DNA of 64,000 nt. It comes from Callipepla californica brunnescens. Taxonomy: Eukaryota > Chordata > Aves > Galliformes > Odontophoridae. Shown piece after piece: positions 62,021-64,000 of this stretch. The notes below the pieces were generated by a model. It was not told the origin of the DNA. It saw nothing but the letters and a program-made list of their open reading frames with translations, and made no database searches. Made by a program: the position numbers and the translations under genes. The stretch lies in assembly GCA_023055505.1 (NCBI GenBank), contig JALIRH010000050.1, forward strand, positions 2,480,001 to 2,544,000, in the 5' to 3' direction. The first letter of the stretch is position 1; every line of letters begins with the position of its first letter.

Positions 62021-64000
62021 AGAAAACTTTTAATAATACTTTGTTTGGAACATTCTGAAACGTAGATTTATTGTTAACATTAATAAATTATGTCATTAAC
62101 CTTTCATCCTTCTTGGATGTTAAGGAAGCTTAGAATTCCTTCTCTGTTTGACTTCTCATGTTTTATTGTGAAATCTGCCTCTGTGCTGCAGAATTTAAGT
62201 GCTGCAAAGCTTTTCCATGAGAAAAAACCTTTTGTTTGGTTGATTCTTGCATATATGTTTCCAGTGTTTTGATTCCTACCTACTTTGTGTCCTTTCCCAT
62301 TTGTTTTATATGCATAATTCATTAAGCATTGTCTTTCTTTATAACTGTGGCCTCACAGACTCAAAGCCCTGTTGTGTGCTTTTGCTTTTTGTTTTTTATA
62401 GATCAAGCATCTTTTTAGCTCAATAAACACCGATTCAGAATTCTAATGCATCTCTTGTATGATGGTAGCAGATCATGTCGTAATTTCCAAAGTGCGTTTT
62501 CATTAATTCAGATGATCTTCCATAAAGACCACATTTTGCTGCTGACTGAAAGACCACATGGTCTATAGGGCAGCAAACAATTAGCAGCTTTATTTCAGCA
62601 AAGAGATCTGTGTACATGAATTCATTTCTTTCAATTTTTAGTGAAACTCTCCTCTCTCCTCTTCTTTCTACCAAACACCACAAAGTAGTTATCACGTATT
62701 CCTCAGACAGTGTAAAGGAAAGACTACTATGGCTTGCAGTATCCTACGACAGTCTATGTTTTTCAGCAAAGAGGACCCTAAAAGTAAAGAGATGCTTGGC
62801 ATCATCAGTTTGGAGAAGAAACAAGATCCCCTATTAACATCCTGAGTTTTCTGTACAGCAAGGTATATATAGGTCAGTTGAGTTATTTTTACACTTGCCA
62901 CTTCTTACTGTGGAGGAGTGACAAAAATCCTGTTGGGATTTTTTGTTTTGTACCGTCTGAGAAGCTACTACAATTTTAGAATGGCAAATAAAGAGAGGAG
63001 GTAATTTCTCAGTCTTACAGAACAGTCTGTTGAAACACATTAACACTACTGTGTTAACAGGGATCCTGCTGCTTTTAAAAATGATTGTTTGGATGACAGT
63101 AGGAGATAATCATGAAGACAGGGAAATCAGCTTCTCCTCCGAAGGGAATGAAAGCAGGACATTCTCTAGCTAACACTGCTTACTGTTCCCAAATTGTACT
63201 CAGTCTTTCTTTGTAACAGGTGTTGCATATTTCCAAATATCATTTTTGTTTTATCATATACATAAGGTTCAATAAAATAATTCGCTAACATGCTTAAAGG
63301 ATTGGAAATGACTTGTGAACAGGAAAGCACATGCAGATAAATATCTTACCTAAGCTGTATTTACAACCATAGGAAGTAAAATAAAGAAAGGCATTCATTT
63401 ATTTATTCAGCTTTCATTTTATTGCAAGACTGGCAGTATCATCATTTTTCAGCATGTCTTTCCAGCTTGGTTATTTGGATGAATTTGTACTTGAATCAAC
63501 TGCATGCTTCTCTGGGTATTTTAGAAGGTAATTTCTGATCTGCTCTACGATTCAGGAAATGTTCTAGGTGTCAGTGAACAGAACCTTCTTGTTCAATAAA
63601 TGAAAGAAGAAGGAAAAGAGGTCACAGATGTGGGTTTCTGTTTCTAGTATAGCAGAGCTGTATCCTGAAGTACTGTGAGTGCTTCAGAGCACTCAGTAGC
63701 ACTCTTTCACGGCTTCTCAACATAGCAGCCATCAGTTTTCCCCATTTTCTGAATTGATTTTTGTCATGCTGAAGAAAAAGATGTGTTGGTAGTGGGACAC
63801 CAGCTCTATATATAGCATAATTGAAGGCAGGATGAGAATGGGAGTGCGGTGGAATGTACAATAGAAGATAATAGTGCTTTCTGCTTCCTGGCTGTGTGAA
63901 GAAGCAAGCAACCTGGGGGAAAAGAGGAATGGAAATAAAGACAGTGAGGGAGCAAGGGGAAGACAAGATTCCATGGCATTACAGAGGGATCACAGCAGTG
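62021..64000. other. Non-genic DNA to window end
   Basis: No gene or named repeat recognised. Overlapping frames at 63622-63966 (-, 114 codons) and 63732-63974 (-, 80 codons) are open but carry no recognisable domain, and the shared stretch is open in two frames, which points to base composition rather than selection. Confidence 0.5.

Noticed and set aside
63622..63974. Overlapping - strand frames of 114 and 80 codons
   Set aside because: Two frames open over the same bases with no known domain; likely composition.
1..64000. CRISPR arrays, operons, phage or plasmid modules, endogenous retroviral genes, mitochondrial insertions
   Set aside because: None seen: no regularly spaced direct repeats, no gene clusters, no gag/pol/env-like frames and no mitochondrial gene order.

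Overview
This 64 kb window looks like vertebrate nuclear DNA, most probably from a bird. Four fragments are CR1 retrotransposons; in three of them the 3' end carries the ATTCTRTG-type octamer typical of bird genomes, and in the fourth it is recognised by homology. Recognisable repeats cover only a few percent, the DNA is AT-rich and mostly CpG-poor, and microsatellites are scattered throughout. A turtle or crocodilian is not strictly excluded. No bacterial or phage gene organisation, CRISPR array, tRNA or rRNA was seen.

I find no protein-coding gene I can defend. Every open frame is at most 143 codons, none has a recognisable host protein, and the longest ones come from low-complexity DNA: an ATTTT microsatellite and a pyrimidine-rich tract. 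The window is best read as intergenic DNA (a gene desert) or the inside of a very large intron.

Layout. 1-4.1 kb: two 5'-truncated CR1 3' ends (1218-1430 and 3895-4114, + strand) and a perfect GATA-type palindrome at 1031-1053. 4.3-5.2 kb: A-rich and T-rich simple sequence. 5.3-7.3 kb: repeat-free DNA with retained CpGs and clustered homeodomain, SOX, forkhead and TCF/LEF-like motifs, a candidate set of conserved non-coding (enhancer-like) elements. 9.87-11.36 kb: a long, decayed CR1 copy on the - strand with reverse-transcriptase remnants, an internal deletion across the catalytic region, and a perfect 24-bp inverted duplication. 16.4-18.1 kb: two T runs of more than 30 bases with a CR1 tail between them. 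18-35 kb: anonymous AT-rich DNA with one AT-rich hairpin. 35.2-35.6 kb: a GC-rich island with a 19-nt palindrome. 36.4 kb: a pure (ATTTT) array of about 19 copies. 39.7 kb: a MIR/CORE-SINE-like relic. 41.5-41.9 kb: a relic that reads like the C-terminal part of an L1/Tx1-type LINE reverse transcriptase. 42.4-42.7 kb: a 300-bp pyrimidine-rich strand. 43-60 kb: anonymous DNA with simple repeats. 60.1-62.0 kb: a second repeat-free, CpG-retaining zone, including a 200-bp CpG cluster with exon-like splice signals.

No genes act together here. The main content is an archive of old retroelements (CR1, MIR-like, L1-like) plus two blocks that may carry conserved regulatory DNA. Whether those blocks are conserved cannot be decided without cross-species alignment.
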